Shown: positions 1 through 10,282 of the stretch, in pieces | Numbering within the stretch: position 1 is the first letter of the stretch | How the letters are laid out: each line of letters starts with the position of its first letter | Assembly: GCF_036323735.1 (NCBI RefSeq) | Contig: NC_086037.1 | Coordinates: 57,125,002-57,189,001 of the forward strand | Direction of reading: 5' to 3' | DNA: 64,000 bases | Origin: Rattus norvegicus | Lineage: Eukaryota > Chordata > Mammalia > Rodentia > Muridae | Made by a program: the position numbers and the translations under genes | The notes under the pieces: generated by a model | The model's input: the letters and a program-made list of their open reading frames with translations, nothing else | The model's database searches: none | Told to the model about the DNA's origin: nothing

Positions 1-1
1 G

Positions 2-1459
2 AAAGAAATTGAAGAAGACCTCAGAAGATGGAAAGATCTCCCATGCTCATGGATTGGCAGGATTAATATAGTAAAAATGGCCATTTTACCAAAAGCGATC
101 TACAGATTCAATGCAATCCCCATCAAAATACCAATCCAATTCTTCAAAGAGTTAGACAGAACAATTTGCAAATTCATCTGGAATAACAAAAAACCCAGGA
201 TAGCTAAAACTATCCTCAACAATAAAAGGACTTCAGGGGGAATCACTATCCCTGAACTCAAGCAGTATTACAGAGCAATAGTGATAAAAACTGCAGGGTA
301 TTGGTACAGAGACAGACAGATAGACCAATGGAATAGAATTAAAGACCCAGAAATGAACCCACACACCTATGGGCACTTGATATTTGACAAAGGAGCCAAA
401 ACCATCCAATGGAAAAAAGATAGCATTTTCAGCAAATGGTGCTGGTTCAACTGGAGGTCAACATGTAGAAGAATGTAGATCAATCCGTGCTTATCACCCT
501 GTACAAAGCTTAAGTCCAAGTGGATCAAGGACCTCCACATCAAACCAGACACACTCAAACTAATAGAAGAAAAACTAGGGAAGCATCTGGAACACATGGG
601 CACTGGAAAAAATTTCCTGAACAAAACACCAATGGCTTATGCTCTAAGGTCAAGAATCGACAAATGGGATCTCATAAAACTGCAAAGCTTCTGTAAGGCA
701 AAGGACACTGTGGTTAGGACAAAATAGCAACCAACAGATTGGGAAAGGATCTTTACCAATCCTACAACAGATAGAGGCCTTATATCCAAAATATACAAAG
801 AATTCAAGAAGTTAGACCACAGGGAGACAAATAACCCTATTAAAAAATGGGGTTCAGAGCTAAACAAAGAATTCACAGCTGAGAAATGCCGAATGGCTGA
901 GAAACACCTAAAGAAATGTTCAACATCTTTAGTCATAAGGGAAATGCAAATCAAAACAACCCTGAGATTTCACCTCACACCAGTGAGAATGGCTAAGATC
1001 AAAAACTCAGGTGACAGCAAATGCTGACGAGGATGCGGAGAAAGAGGAACACTCCTCCATTGTTGGTGGGATTGCAGACTGGTACAACCATTCTGGAAAT
1101 CAGTCTGGAGGTTCCTCAGAAAATTGGACATTGAACTGCGTGAGGATCCAGCTATACCCCTCTTGGGCATATACCCAAAAGATGCCCCAACATATAAAAA
1201 AGACACGTGCTCCACTATGTTCATCGCAGCCTTATTTATAATAGCCAGAAGCTGGAAAGAATCCAGATGCCCTTCAACAGAGGAATGGATACAGAAAATG
1301 TGGTACATCTACACAATGGAATATTACTCAGCTATCAAAAACAATGACTTTATGAAATTCATAGGCAAATGGTCGGAACTGGAAAATATCATCCTGAGTG
1401 AGGTTACCCCATCACAGAAAAACACACATGGTATGCACTCATTGATAAGTGGCTATTAG
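2..1459 (+). pseudogene. LINE-1 ORF2 C-terminal part, inactivated by three nonsense codons
   Basis: Frame 2 reads continuously as L1 ORF2 downstream of the reverse transcriptase core, including the cysteine-rich C-terminal region around 1000-1130 and the conserved end around 1200-1459. ORF2 normally encodes the endonuclease and reverse transcriptase that copy L1 RNA into DNA at a nicked target. In-frame stops lie at 476-478 (TAG), 725-727 (TAG) and 1025-1027 (TGA), each one transition away from a Gln or Trp codon. No net frameshift is seen, because the same frame still reaches the terminal TAG. The copy cannot make full ORF2 protein. The N-terminal part lies outside the window. Confidence 0.93.
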
Positions 1460-2033
1460 CCCAAATGCTTGAATTACCCTAGATGCCTAGAACAAATGAA
1501 ACTCAAGATGGATGATCAAAATGTGAATGCTTCACTCCTTCTTTAAAAGGGGAACAAGAATACCCTTGGCAGGGAATAGAGAGGCAAAGATTAAAACAGA
1601 CACAGAAGGAACACCCATTCAGAGCCTGCCCCACATGTGGTCCATGCATATACAGCTATCCAATTAGACAAGATGGATGAAGCAAAGAAGTGCAGGCTGA
1701 CAGGAGCCGGATGTAGATCTCTCCCGAGAGACACAGCCAGAATACAGCAAACACAGAGGCATATGCCAGCAGCAAACCACTGATTTGAGAATAGGACCCC
1801 CATTAAAGGAATCAGAGAAAGAACTGGAAGAGCTTGAAGGGGCTCGAGACACCATATTTACAACAATGCCAAGCAACCAGAGCTTCCAGGGACTAAGCCA
1901 CTACCTAAAGACTATACATGGATTGACCCTGGACTCTGACCTCATAGGTAGCAATGAATATCCTAGTAAGAGCACCAGTGGAAGGGGAAGCCCTGGGTCC
2001 TGCTAAGACTGAACCCCCAGTGAACTAGATTGT

Positions 2034-2103
2034 TGGGGAGAGGGCGGCAAAAGGGGGAGGATGGGGAGGGGAATACCCATAAAGAAGGGGAGGGGGGAGG
2101 GGG
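2034..2103 (+). other. G-rich purine tract of L1 3' UTR
   Basis: Runs of G separated by A or short spacers, the polypurine tract known from rodent L1 3' UTRs. Equivalent tracts occur at 3365-3441, 20457-20541 and, as C-rich sequence, 26013-26090. It could fold as a G-quadruplex in the RNA or on the + strand. Confidence 0.75.
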
Positions 2104-2218
2104 ATGTTTGCCTGGAAACTGGGAAAGGGAATAACACTCAAAATGTATATAAGAAATACTCAAGTGAATAAAAAAAAGATTTAAAAAAAGAGAAAAAAAA
2201 GTAAAAAAAAAACGGGGT

Positions 2219-2555
2219 ACAAATCTAATCAGAGAATTCTCAAAAGAGGACTCTCAATGGCCAACAAACACTTTAAAGAAATGTTCTATATCCTTAGCCA
2301 CCAGAGAAATGCAAATCAAAACAACTCTGAGGGTCTATCTTACAGCTATCACTATAGCTAAGATCAAACCCACAAGTGACAGCTTATGCTGGTGAGAATG
2401 TGGGGCAAGGGGAACACTCCTTCCTTGGTGGGAGTTCAAACTTGTTTAGCCAGTTTGGAGCTCAATATGGTGGATTCTCAGAAAATTGAAAATAACTCTA
2501 CCTCAAGACCCAGCTTTACTATTCCTGGGCATATACTCAATATACGCTCCACCAT
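2219..2555 (+). mobile_element. Older LINE-1 ORF2 fragment
   Basis: After the A-rich tail of the first L1, the sequence resembles the L1 ORF2 region seen at about 820-1190 (a stretch about adding auxiliary ORF2 C-terminal residues), but with many differences and no open frame. It is a diverged, independent copy cut off by the following LTR. Confidence 0.8.
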
Positions 2556-2565
2556 ACCTGGCCTG

Positions 2566-2755
2566 TGCATCAAGATATAGGACTCTCTGCTCCTCCCTCA
2601 CCAGCACCATGTCTGCCTCAAGGCTGCCATGCTTCCCATCGTGATGCCAATGGACTGAACCTCTGAAACTGTAAGCCAGCCCCAGTGAAATGTTTTCCTT
2701 TATAGGAGTTGCCTTGGTCATGGTGTCTCTCCACAGCAATGAAGCACTAAGACAG
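2566..2755 (+). mobile_element. ORR1-type MaLR LTR, 3' part
   Basis: The right two-thirds of a rodent ORR1 LTR: the stretch leading to a CTGTAAGCCAGCCCC motif, a TTTATAGGAGTTGCC motif and a terminal CTAAGACA. MaLR elements are non-autonomous ERVL relatives. The left end is missing, replaced by old L1 sequence. Family recognised from memory of the consensus. Confidence 0.75.
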
Positions 2756-2810
2756 TTGGAAAAAGAAATAGATCGATTTGACTGGCTACAGGGAGAATTT
2801 ATGGAAAGAG

Positions 2811-3560
2811 AAAGGAAGGACAGAACACATGAAACTCAAGAGGGATGACCAAAATGTGAACGCTTCACCCCTTCTGTAAAAGGGGAACAAGAATACCCTT
2901 GGCAGGGAATAGGGAGGCAAAGATTAAAACAGAGGCAGAAGGAACACCCATTCAGAGCCTGCCCCACATGTGGCCCATACATATACAGCCACCCAATTAG
3001 CCAAGATGGATGAAGCAAAGAAGTGCAGGCTGACAGGAATCGGATGTAGATCGCTCCTGAGAGACACAGCCAGAATACAGCAAATACAGAGGCGAATGCC
3101 AGCAGCAAACCACTGAACTGAGAATAGGACCCCCGTTGAAGGAATCAGAGAAAGGACTGGAAGAGCTTGAAGGGGCTCGAGACCCCATATGAACAACAAT
3201 GCCAAGCAACCAGAGCTTCCAGGGACTAAGCCACTACCTAAAGACTATACATGGACTGACCCTGGACTCTGACCTCATAGGTAGCAATGAATATCCTAGT
3301 AAGAGCACCAGTGGAAGGGGAAGCCCTGGGTCCTGCTAAGACTGAACCCCCAGTGAATGTGATTGTTGGGGGGAGGGTGGTAATGGGGGGAAGGATGGGG
3401 AGGGGAACACCCATAGAGAAGGGGAGGGGGAGGGGTCAGGGGGATGTTGGCCCGGAAATCTGGAAGGGGAATAACAATCGAAATGTAAATAAGAAATACT
3501 CAAGTTAATAAAGATTAAAAAAAAGAAAAAGAAAAAGCAGAAAAAAAAAAAAAGGAAGGA
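2811..3560 (+). mobile_element. 5'-truncated LINE-1 (3' UTR only) with target-site duplication
   Basis: Body 2821-3550 is nearly the same as 1490-2215: only 3' UTR plus an A-rich tail. A 10-bp duplication AAAGGAAGGA flanks it at 2811-2820 and 3551-3560, as expected for target-primed reverse transcription with severe 5' truncation. The right copy merges with the A-tail, so the true duplication may be slightly shorter. Confidence 0.9.
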
Positions 3561-3683
3561 GATGAGCTAGGACTTTAGAGGTCCTGACATGGACCCAACA
3601 GTCGCTTGGGTATGAATAGTACAGAAAGTGGTGGATTTGGGCAACATTGTGGAGGACTGGCAAACAGATCAGAGGAAGGATGC
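3561..3683. other. Short unique stretch
   Basis: Between the L1 tail and the LTR. No repeat or gene recognised. Confidence 0.5.
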
Positions 3684-3997
3684 TGTGATGGCTAGTCTCT
3701 GTTATCAGCTTGGTCATCCCTGTGAGGGATTAGCTTGATTAGGTTATTCGAGGAAAGGAGACTCCCACTGTGGGTAGGACCATTTCCTGGGCACCAAATG
3801 GAGGAGGTGACCTGGCACTTGTCATTCTCTTTTCTTGACGGAGGAGTGCCCTATGAGCAGCTCCCTTCAGCTTCTGCCACAGTGACTTTCCTGGCGTGAT
3901 GGACTCTAAACCTGAACCACAAGCCAGAACAAAACCTTTCCTCGAGTTGATTTTGTCAGAGTGTTTTATCACAGCAACAGGAGAGGGGACTGACACA
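3684..3997 (+). mobile_element. MaLR-like solo LTR
   Basis: Begins TGTGATGGCTAG, ends GACTGACACA, and carries a GTGTTTTATCACAGCAACAG motif near the end that is typical of MT/MLT-type MaLR LTRs. Length is about 314 bp. Candidate 5-bp flanks GATGC and GATCA match at three of five positions, consistent with an old insertion. Subfamily not resolved. Confidence 0.7.
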
Positions 3998-4301
3998 GAT
4001 CATGAAACGGATAGAGAAACCGAGGTTCCAGTTTGGGGCTCGAGAAGGTTTCGGAGCAGTGAGCTACTTATAAAGATGGTTCTGGAAGCCTGCGTGAAGT
4101 GCAGGTGCACTTAGGTGGGAAAAAGAGGAAGGCAGGGTGCACTGAGGGGTGCGCTACGATTAATTCTGAACGCATCGATTTCACTTGGCTCATCTGCTGG
4201 TTAAACGGAGATAATTGGTCGACTATTAAGGCAGGGAGGGCTATGGCTGGCCACCAGCATCCTGTGGGCAACTAGAGCTTGTAGAACTTGTTGGGAGGGG
4301 T

Positions 4302-4362
4302 TAAGAGCACAAAGCTAGGGTATCTGGATTCAAATCCTAACTCAACTCTTCATAGTAGAAAC
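4302..4362 (+). mobile_element. MIR fragment
   Basis: Contains GGTTAAGAGCAC, a spacer, then GGATTCAAATCCTAACTC, matching the tRNA-like head of the mammalian-wide MIR SINE. A faint MIR-like piece (a CTCATCTG...GATAAT pattern) lies at 4184-4222. MIRs predate rodents, so this DNA has been in place since early mammals. Confidence 0.6.
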
Positions 4363-6180
4363 TTTACCGTTTCAGCCTGTGAAAGACACGGGCGCCATTA
4401 AGCATGTGTCATATGCCATTAGGCCATATCTCACCAAAGGGCATGTGGATGTACCCAAGGCAGCAGAATCATAGAAGGGTGTTCTGTATGGTCTGGGAAG
4501 AGAGCTATGATAGTTGTGCTTTTGATGTCGAATGAGTGAGATTATTAAGTATATAATGAGCAAGAGTAAAATAAAAAAAGATACCAAGCGACAGACAGAC
4601 GGAAGGGTTGCAAAACGTCATCAAATCAGGGCCTTCCAAACACTCAGCAGAAAACAACTGGAGAGTGAAGGCAGCTGGCTGGAGCCCACAGTTATGAGTG
4701 TCCCAGGCGGAGTACAGCGTCTCCTTGGGCGATGCTTCCGAGTACATAACAGCACCAGATGCAGATGGGCAACACTGTGAAACCAGACGCCGCATCCAGC
4801 AGAAAGCAGTGAGGGACGTCGAAGGAATCAGCCTGAGTTCCCCATTGAGCTTTTTCTCCATGAAGGAGCTTCCTATGGCTGAACTTCTGGCCTTTCCCCA
4901 CTGTAGGCACTCTTGTATCATGGGATAAGTAATAGCTTGGAAATGGGAATAATAGATCACCTTCCAGCTGCTCTCAAGGACATAATGTTTTTTCTCCGGG
5001 GACTGTTTTTGCTCATGTCCTCCTTCTCCTTTGTAGAGTTGGGGGAGGGGCAGCTCATCCCCAGACAAAGGCACTTTGAGACAAACATGGTTGGGTCTGA
5101 AATAGATTTGAGGCCGAGCTGCCTTCATAGCCGCCTTCTCGGTGTGCTGAAGTAAGGCAATAGTTTACCAATATAAAGCACATCCCAAAAGGCTATACAT
5201 GTGTTACAGCCAGAGTGGAAGTGTAAATTTTCGGGTCCTTTCTGTCAATTGTCCAATAGAGGCAGGGGTCTGGTATGTTTTTCTCAAACTTGCTTGCTCC
5301 TTGCAGCTCTCCCCCACCCCCCAAAAAGAGAAAGTACATCCTTTCTGATGTGGGAAGCCTAATGGTGTACCCTTCTTCCAAACATAACCCTACCGTGTCC
5401 TCTTTGCTTTCTCTTCCTTCGTGGTACCCACTGTCCTCCCACAAGTCACCTTAGGCATGCTAACTTACTTCTGCATGTTCTGTCCGCCCTGCGTAGACAG
5501 CTCCAGGAAGACAGGGCATTTTGATGATGTTGCTTAAGGCATCTTGGAAGACTACCTGTGTCAGTACGAACACGGGGTGTGGGTGACATTTCTTAGTATT
5601 TATTATCTTTCCCTCTATTTCTTTCAGATCAGCCAGAGGACTCTCTGGGTCTTTCTGATGTTGTGTGATGTTGATTTTTATCGAGGCGAACTTCATCATT
5701 GAAATGGATGTTGATAGAAAGCCTCTGAAGTCAGTTTCAGTTCTGACTTTGAAAGTGAATTCTGGGATTGACAGACGGCCTTCCGAAGTGACGACCCCTC
5801 CACTCTGCTGGTTGGCCACGCCCCTTCCCTGTTAGTCTCTGGGGTGGGCCGTGTCCCACTTCAATTGCAGATTCTGATCACAGATTCCCTTTTTTCCCTC
5901 AGCGAACCTTGTTGATGGGAAGCATTAAGGGCCATGCAGGGTGGAAGTTGATACATGACCTAGTCAATCTATGACTTATGAGACCTATTGCAAGTCCAAG
6001 GCACCGTATTGATTCTGCAGAATGGACTGGAAACTGACCTTCATCTCACCGAGCCCTCTCGCCGGCTCCCGTCCTGTTTATCCCCAACGGAGCACTTGCC
6101 TCACGCAGCTTCATTCTAAAATCATTAACTTTTATTTCCTTTTACATCCCGTCATGATTCTTTACCATACGTATGAAGAG
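4363..6180. other. Unique sequence without recognised gene
   Basis: No repeat family recognised. The longest frame is minus strand 4505-5128 (207 codons), with no domain, no signal peptide and no recognisable family. A second minus frame, 5460-5819 (119 codons), is also unrecognised. There is no clear promoter or polyadenylation arrangement around either. Exons of a rodent-specific or noncoding transcript cannot be excluded. Confidence 0.4.
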
Positions 6181-6540
6181 TGGACAAATTGATGTCTTTA
6201 TCTAGCACAAAAGCTTTGGTCCCGTCTCGATGTCAGCTTTTCAGAGCCCGTTAATTTTATCTGCTCTCGATTTGAGATGTTAGCACACAGGAGCGATTTC
6301 CTTAGGAAGTCGAGCATCGTATCAAAATAAAGTTTGTCTGAGCCTGGCGCTTCCTGCTCCCGGACGATACTTAGCGAACTTCGCTGCAAGGAGTGTTTTA
6401 ATATTGCGTTGTAATGATCACGATCCGGTTAATCTCGATCCGAGGACCACTGTCTAATTTCTCACTGCGGTGGTACCAGGTAGCACATCATGGGTCCACG
6501 GTTGGCTGTGCAGTACGTGACGGTGGAGGCAAGTTAAATA
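6181..6540. promoter_or_regulatory. CpG-retaining unique segment, candidate conserved element
   Basis: By hand count there are 21 CpG dinucleotides in 360 bp at moderate GC, far above ordinary CpG-depleted rodent intergenic DNA. No repeat family is recognised and there is no convincing frame. Such stretches can be unmethylated regulatory elements or old conserved DNA. Function is inference only. Confidence 0.35.
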
Positions 6541-7222
6541 TTCATTCCGGAGGCTATCTGGGAAGGAGCTCTGAGGTCTTGCTTTTATCTGCGGGCTGAG
6601 TGATAGGCTGGGACAGGACTTTTCCTCATCAGCCATGCCCTTTGTTCTTGAAGTGCAGGTGTGGAGTAGACTTCCAGACAGCACCTGAGGAAAAAAAAAA
6701 AAAAGCCCAACCCGTTCCTGGATGAGGGTATGATCCGATCCACGCAGCACGCTTCCAAATTCCAAGCAGGTTTTAGATCCCTAGAGGGCTGGTCGTTACG
6801 TTTTTTTTTTTTAAATTATAATTTAAAAATTTATATTCTAAATTGTAGGTGCAATTTCAAACTTATTTGACATTAAAATTCTAAAACCGTAGGATGGTCT
6901 GGCTGGAAGGAAATGATACGTTTCCTTCTACTGGAGAAGGCTTATTATGTGGGTAAGTGGAGGGGAAGGGGAGGGGTCTGAAAGCTTTTAGGACTTGCTT
7001 AGGCCAGAGCCTCTGGCACCTCTAGACAGGAAGACCATGGCTCTTGAGCTTCATCACAGGTTTAGAGGCTGGTTTGGAGGTTTTTACTTGATTTTTGGGG
7101 AGCTTCTATTTAAAGTAGAACATTGCAAGTGAATTCTTTTTTGTCAGAGGTGTTTCATATTCCCACAGCAGCTGTTCCAGCAGGGAAATGATTCTGTATG
7201 GCTGAGAAAAGAACACACTATC
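6541..7222. other. Unique/AT-rich sequence
   Basis: Holds an A-run at 6691-6704 and a T-run near 6801 followed by AT-rich sequence. No gene or repeat family recognised. Confidence 0.4.
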
Positions 7223-7260
<38 letters not shown>

Positions 7261-7263
7261 ATT
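7223..7263 (+). repeat. (ATT)n microsatellite
   Basis: Thirteen or so ATT units with one interruption, followed by a short TG-rich stretch to about 7310. Confidence 0.95.
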
Positions 7264-7473
7264 GATTTGTGTGTGTGCATGTGTGTGTATGTGTGTATGA
7301 TGTATGTGCTGGTTCTAGAACATGGCCAGAACTCAACATCACAAGTTGTTACAGAACTCAATCCTCCAAGAAAAGCAGCCACGACCTTTGTCAGATCTGC
7401 TGTCTTTGCATGCAAATGTCTACTAGCGTTGGCCTCTTGACCACTGAGATTCTCTCATAGAAGGGCAGGTGGG

Positions 7474-8034
7474 TAACTGAGATGCCCAATGTTTTAAATT
7501 CAGACTCCATTTTAGAGAACCTGACCTAAGTTTGAACTCGGGTAAACTGACAGGCTGGTACCTAGCATGAGTTTCCAAGTTGCCCCTCAGCAAACCTGAG
7601 CCTAGCTCGGGTCTCTCCGCTAATCCTCAACAAGCCCTGCGTTTCCACGTTATTCCCCAACAAACCTGCACCCCCAGGTTACAAGCCTGCCCCTGCCTAA
7701 CGACCGACCACCAATGCAGAGGGGAGCAGAAATTAAGTTCATGATTGACTTCCAGCACCAGCCAATTATGTTAAAGGCTATAGCAGCCTTCCAATCAGAT
7801 GCTTGCACACGGTACTCCCTGCTTGCTGTTTACTATAAAGCCTTGCCCGGGTAGACATTCGGGGCTCCCCTACAACTAAAACCACTCTGACTGACGGTCG
7901 TGTGTTCGACGAGGGTGGGAGTGCGAGCTAGCAAGAATAAAGACCTTGCTGTGAGTTACAGCAGATGGGTTCCTGTCTGTTTTTTTTTTTTGGGGGGGGG
8001 GCGGATCACTGACATTTCCCTGGTACAACATAAC
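7474..8034 (+). mobile_element. Complete solo LTR of a class I-like endogenous retrovirus
   Basis: A 553-bp unit, 7478-8030, starts TGAGATGCCC and ends GGTACAACA. It is bounded by the 4-bp direct repeat TAAC at 7474-7477 and 8031-8034. Inside are a TATAAAG box (7834-7840) and an AATAAA polyadenylation signal (7936-7941), in the order U3, R, U5 on the + strand. A 4-bp duplication is typical of gammaretrovirus-like (class I) integration. No internal viral region remains, so the element is a recombination product of two LTRs. A T-run then G-run lies at 7980-8001. Family name not identified. Confidence 0.8.
7834..7840 (+). promoter_or_regulatory. TATA box of the solo LTR
   Basis: TATAAAG about 96 bp before the LTR's AATAAA. 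This is the expected RNA polymerase II promoter spacing within an LTR. Whether it is active is unknown. Confidence 0.6.
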
Positions 8035-8209
8035 CACTGGGTCGTCGCCTCAGATCTCGCTTGTTCATTGGATCTATTTGTATGCAGTTCTAACCTAATC
8101 GCATGTCGTGAAGTCTGGGGAGATGCTAGAGTATATCGGCTAGGGAAGTTAATTGGAGAGGGCACCATCTCCATGGTACGGTGATATCATCAGCCATGCT
8201 GGGCCAACA

Positions 8210-8462
8210 GTTTCCTGAATGACAGCTTTGGGGGTCATCCATGCTCCTGCAGGTAACCCTTCACCTATTCTCTCCATCTTATCTTTGGGGATGGAGTCTT
8301 CCCTGGAACCTGGAGCTCACTGATGTGGTTAGACTGGCTGACCAGCAAGCCCCAGCTCGGCCTCCTCGGTGGGATCCTAGGCTAATGCCACCATGTCTGG
8401 CTTTTTACGTCGTTCTGGAGGTCCAGACTCAGGTTCCCATTCATGGTCCTGAACAGCAAATA
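8210..8462 (-). mobile_element. Composite tRNA-headed SINE (B3A/B4-like), degenerate
   Basis: Reading the minus strand gives a decayed SINE with the body pattern around CTGGAGCTCACTGATG and the GGCTTTTTACGT motif near the head junction. The head is very decayed. Subfamily naming is uncertain. Confidence 0.55.
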
Positions 8463-8488
8463 TTTTAGCATTTCTCCGTCCCTGGATG

Positions 8489-8489
<1 letters not shown>

Positions 8490-8522
<33 letters not shown>

Positions 8523-8529
8523 CATTATT
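8490..8529 (+). repeat. (ATT)n microsatellite
   Basis: Thirteen ATT units abutting the A-rich tail side of the following minus-strand B1, suggesting growth from that tail. Confidence 0.95.
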
Positions 8530-8537
8530 CAGTATTA

Positions 8538-8634
8538 TTGAGACAGTATCTCACACACTGTAACTCAGGCAGGCCTAGAACTCACAATAATCCTCCTTTC
8601 TTGACCTCCCAAGTCTCTTGATTGCAGACATGAG
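8538..8634 (-). mobile_element. B1 SINE fragment
   Basis: Reverse-strand B1 pattern: GAGACAGTATCTCACACACTG, then a CTCCTTTCTTGACCTCCCAA region and a decayed end. B1 derives from 7SL RNA. Confidence 0.7.
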
Positions 8635-8639
8635 ATGGC

Positions 8640-9180
8640 CTGAGTCACTTTCTTGGGCTTCCTCATTCAGAACCTTTCTGTTGGCTGGGTCTTCGCTGTT
8701 CTTAAGCTTAATTCACCTGAGGGGATGGAAAATTGAACCAAGCAACCGAAGAAGTATAGACGGGGAGAAAAATCAAATAAACATCACACCCCTTAAGGTA
8801 AAACAGAAAAGAATTCAAATCAAACCTTTTGGAAACAATGATTCCTTCAAAGTAAATGTCACTGCTGTTTCTAGTGTGTCACTGTTAGGTTCCTGACTGC
8901 GGGATCCATGGCGCTGGTGCAGTGTCAAACAGGAGAGGGTGGGGGTGGGGAGTCCCTTCCCTAGCTGATGCAGATACCGGTCTAGGCACGGATGCCACTG
9001 GAATATTTTCATTCACAGACAAACAAATGACCTCAAACATTATATGCAAAGTGAAAACCATCAGGGGAGGAAACGAAATCGAGGAGAGAAGGAGCGGTAA
9101 TCTTGGTGACAGGAGGTGACAGTCAGCCCTGGGAATGTCTTATTTTAAACAGTTTCCAAGGTGGCAGGTTAAATAGCTTC
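8640..9180. other. Unique sequence
   Basis: No gene or repeat recognised. A short G-rich stretch lies near 8935-8952. Confidence 0.4.
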
Positions 9181-9480
9181 ATATGGAGCAGATGTGGACA
9201 AAGCCCCGAGCACTCGGCAAACGAGGTTGCAATCATGGAGATGAGCCACTTGCCCCCTTTGCGCGCCCTTCACCGTACGCAGCTTGCTTTACAGTAATCG
9301 GTTCCTCGCTAGACCCATTTTCGCTAACCGAATGGTCCTCTTTCATTTGCGTCTGTGCCTACAAAGAATTCAGACCTCAGAAAGGAGACCCGTTAGCGCC
9401 CAGCATGGACGTCAAAGCCAGGCCTATGATTTTAATAGTAGCTCAGGCGGTAGAAGACAAATAATTAAATCGATTAGGTA
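9181..9480. promoter_or_regulatory. CpG-retaining unique segment, candidate conserved element
   Basis: By hand count there are 17 CpG in 300 bp, roughly what base composition alone would predict, whereas rodent intergenic DNA is usually strongly depleted. It ends in AT-rich sequence with homeodomain-like AATTAAAT and CGATTAGG motifs. Three short overlapping + frames are not convincing as protein. Confidence 0.35.
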
Positions 9481-9597
9481 ATGTCTCTTGAACTTTAAAG
9501 CGTGATTTTCATTCTCCCTGCTCTTTTATATTCATAGATGCAATCTATTCATTAAAGCAGGCTTAAATTTCTTTCAAATTTAAATTATATATAAATA

Positions 9598-9804
9598 TAT
9601 GTTTCTGTGTATGTGTGTTTGTGTGTATATGTGTGTTGTGTTTCTGTGTGTGTGTTTGTGTGTTGTGTATGCTCGCATGTGTGTTTTTGTGTTGTGTGTG
9701 TTTGTTCTCTCTCTCTCTTTCTCTGTGTGTGTGTTTGTGTGTTGTGTGTGAGTATGTTCTCTCTCTCTCTGTGTGTGTTTGTGTGTTGTGTGTGTGTATG
9801 TTCT

Positions 9805-9848
<44 letters not shown>
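9598..9848 (+). repeat. TG-rich array with TC blocks and ~47-bp higher-order repeat
   Basis: TG units mixed with TTGTG variants and TC blocks. A larger unit (TGTGTTTGTGTGTTG... followed by a TTCTCTCTC block) recurs about three times between 9650 and 9810. Pure (TG)n fills 9809-9846. Confidence 0.9.
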
Positions 9849-9849
<1 letters not shown>

Positions 9850-9975
9850 TGCGGAGGTCAGAGGACAACTTTCAGGAGTCAGTGCTCTCCTACCATATGG
9901 GTCCTGGGGACCAAACACTGATCATCATTCTTGGCATCACACGCCTTTACCTGCTGAGCCATCTCAACAGCCCTA
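9849..9975 (-). mobile_element. B3-like SINE, head half
   Basis: Contains GAGGTCAGAGGACAACTTTC, a GGGTCCTGGGGACC stretch and CTGCTGAGCCATCTC, the reverse complement of a tRNA-derived B2/B3 head. The TG array sits directly at its 3' tail side. Confidence 0.8.
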
Positions 9976-10282
9976 GTATGTATTTATTATGCATATTTTA
10001 TGCATATATGTATATGTGCTTTAATCAAAGATGTTTTTGAAGCACTTTTCCTAGAAGTAATCAACACCAAGGGTTATTACTGTTTTATTTTATTTTTTTT
10101 TAAACTTTGACTTTGTGATAAGAGTAACAGTCCAGGAGGGGCTGAATTCTGGGATGTGAAGTGTGGGTGTGGACAAAGGAAGCATTATTGGTCTTTGGAG
10201 GGTCTGCTGTGGGAGTGGCACAGCTCATCTCAGAGGAACAGAATGTCAGTTACACCACTCGAATGGGTAAGGTAGTTTAGGC
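9976..10282. other. Unique/AT-rich sequence
   Basis: Nothing recognised apart from T-rich runs near 10081-10103. Confidence 0.4.

Larger units (their letters stand above)
1..2215 (+). mobile_element. LINE-1 3' portion (young rat-type L1), cut by window edge
   Basis: The element enters from the left edge in the middle of ORF2, runs through the ORF2 stop at 1457-1459, a long 3' UTR with a G-rich purine tract at about 2034-2103, and an A-rich tail near 2167-2215. The 3' UTR closely matches copies at 2822-3550 and, inverted, 25921-26441, so it belongs to a recently active lineage. The 5' end and left duplication lie outside the window. Confidence 0.95.

Noticed and set aside
1591..3209. Paired minus-strand frames with the same residues (70-93 codons)
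   Set aside because: They are antisense translations of the two L1 3' UTR copies and recur at 26243-26540.
4505..5128. 207-codon minus-strand frame as a possible gene
   Set aside because: No recognisable domain, promoter or splice structure; kept only as a note in the unique-sequence entry.
9563..9921. Cys/Val-rich and His/Thr-rich frames on both strands
   Set aside because: Translations of the TG/TC array.
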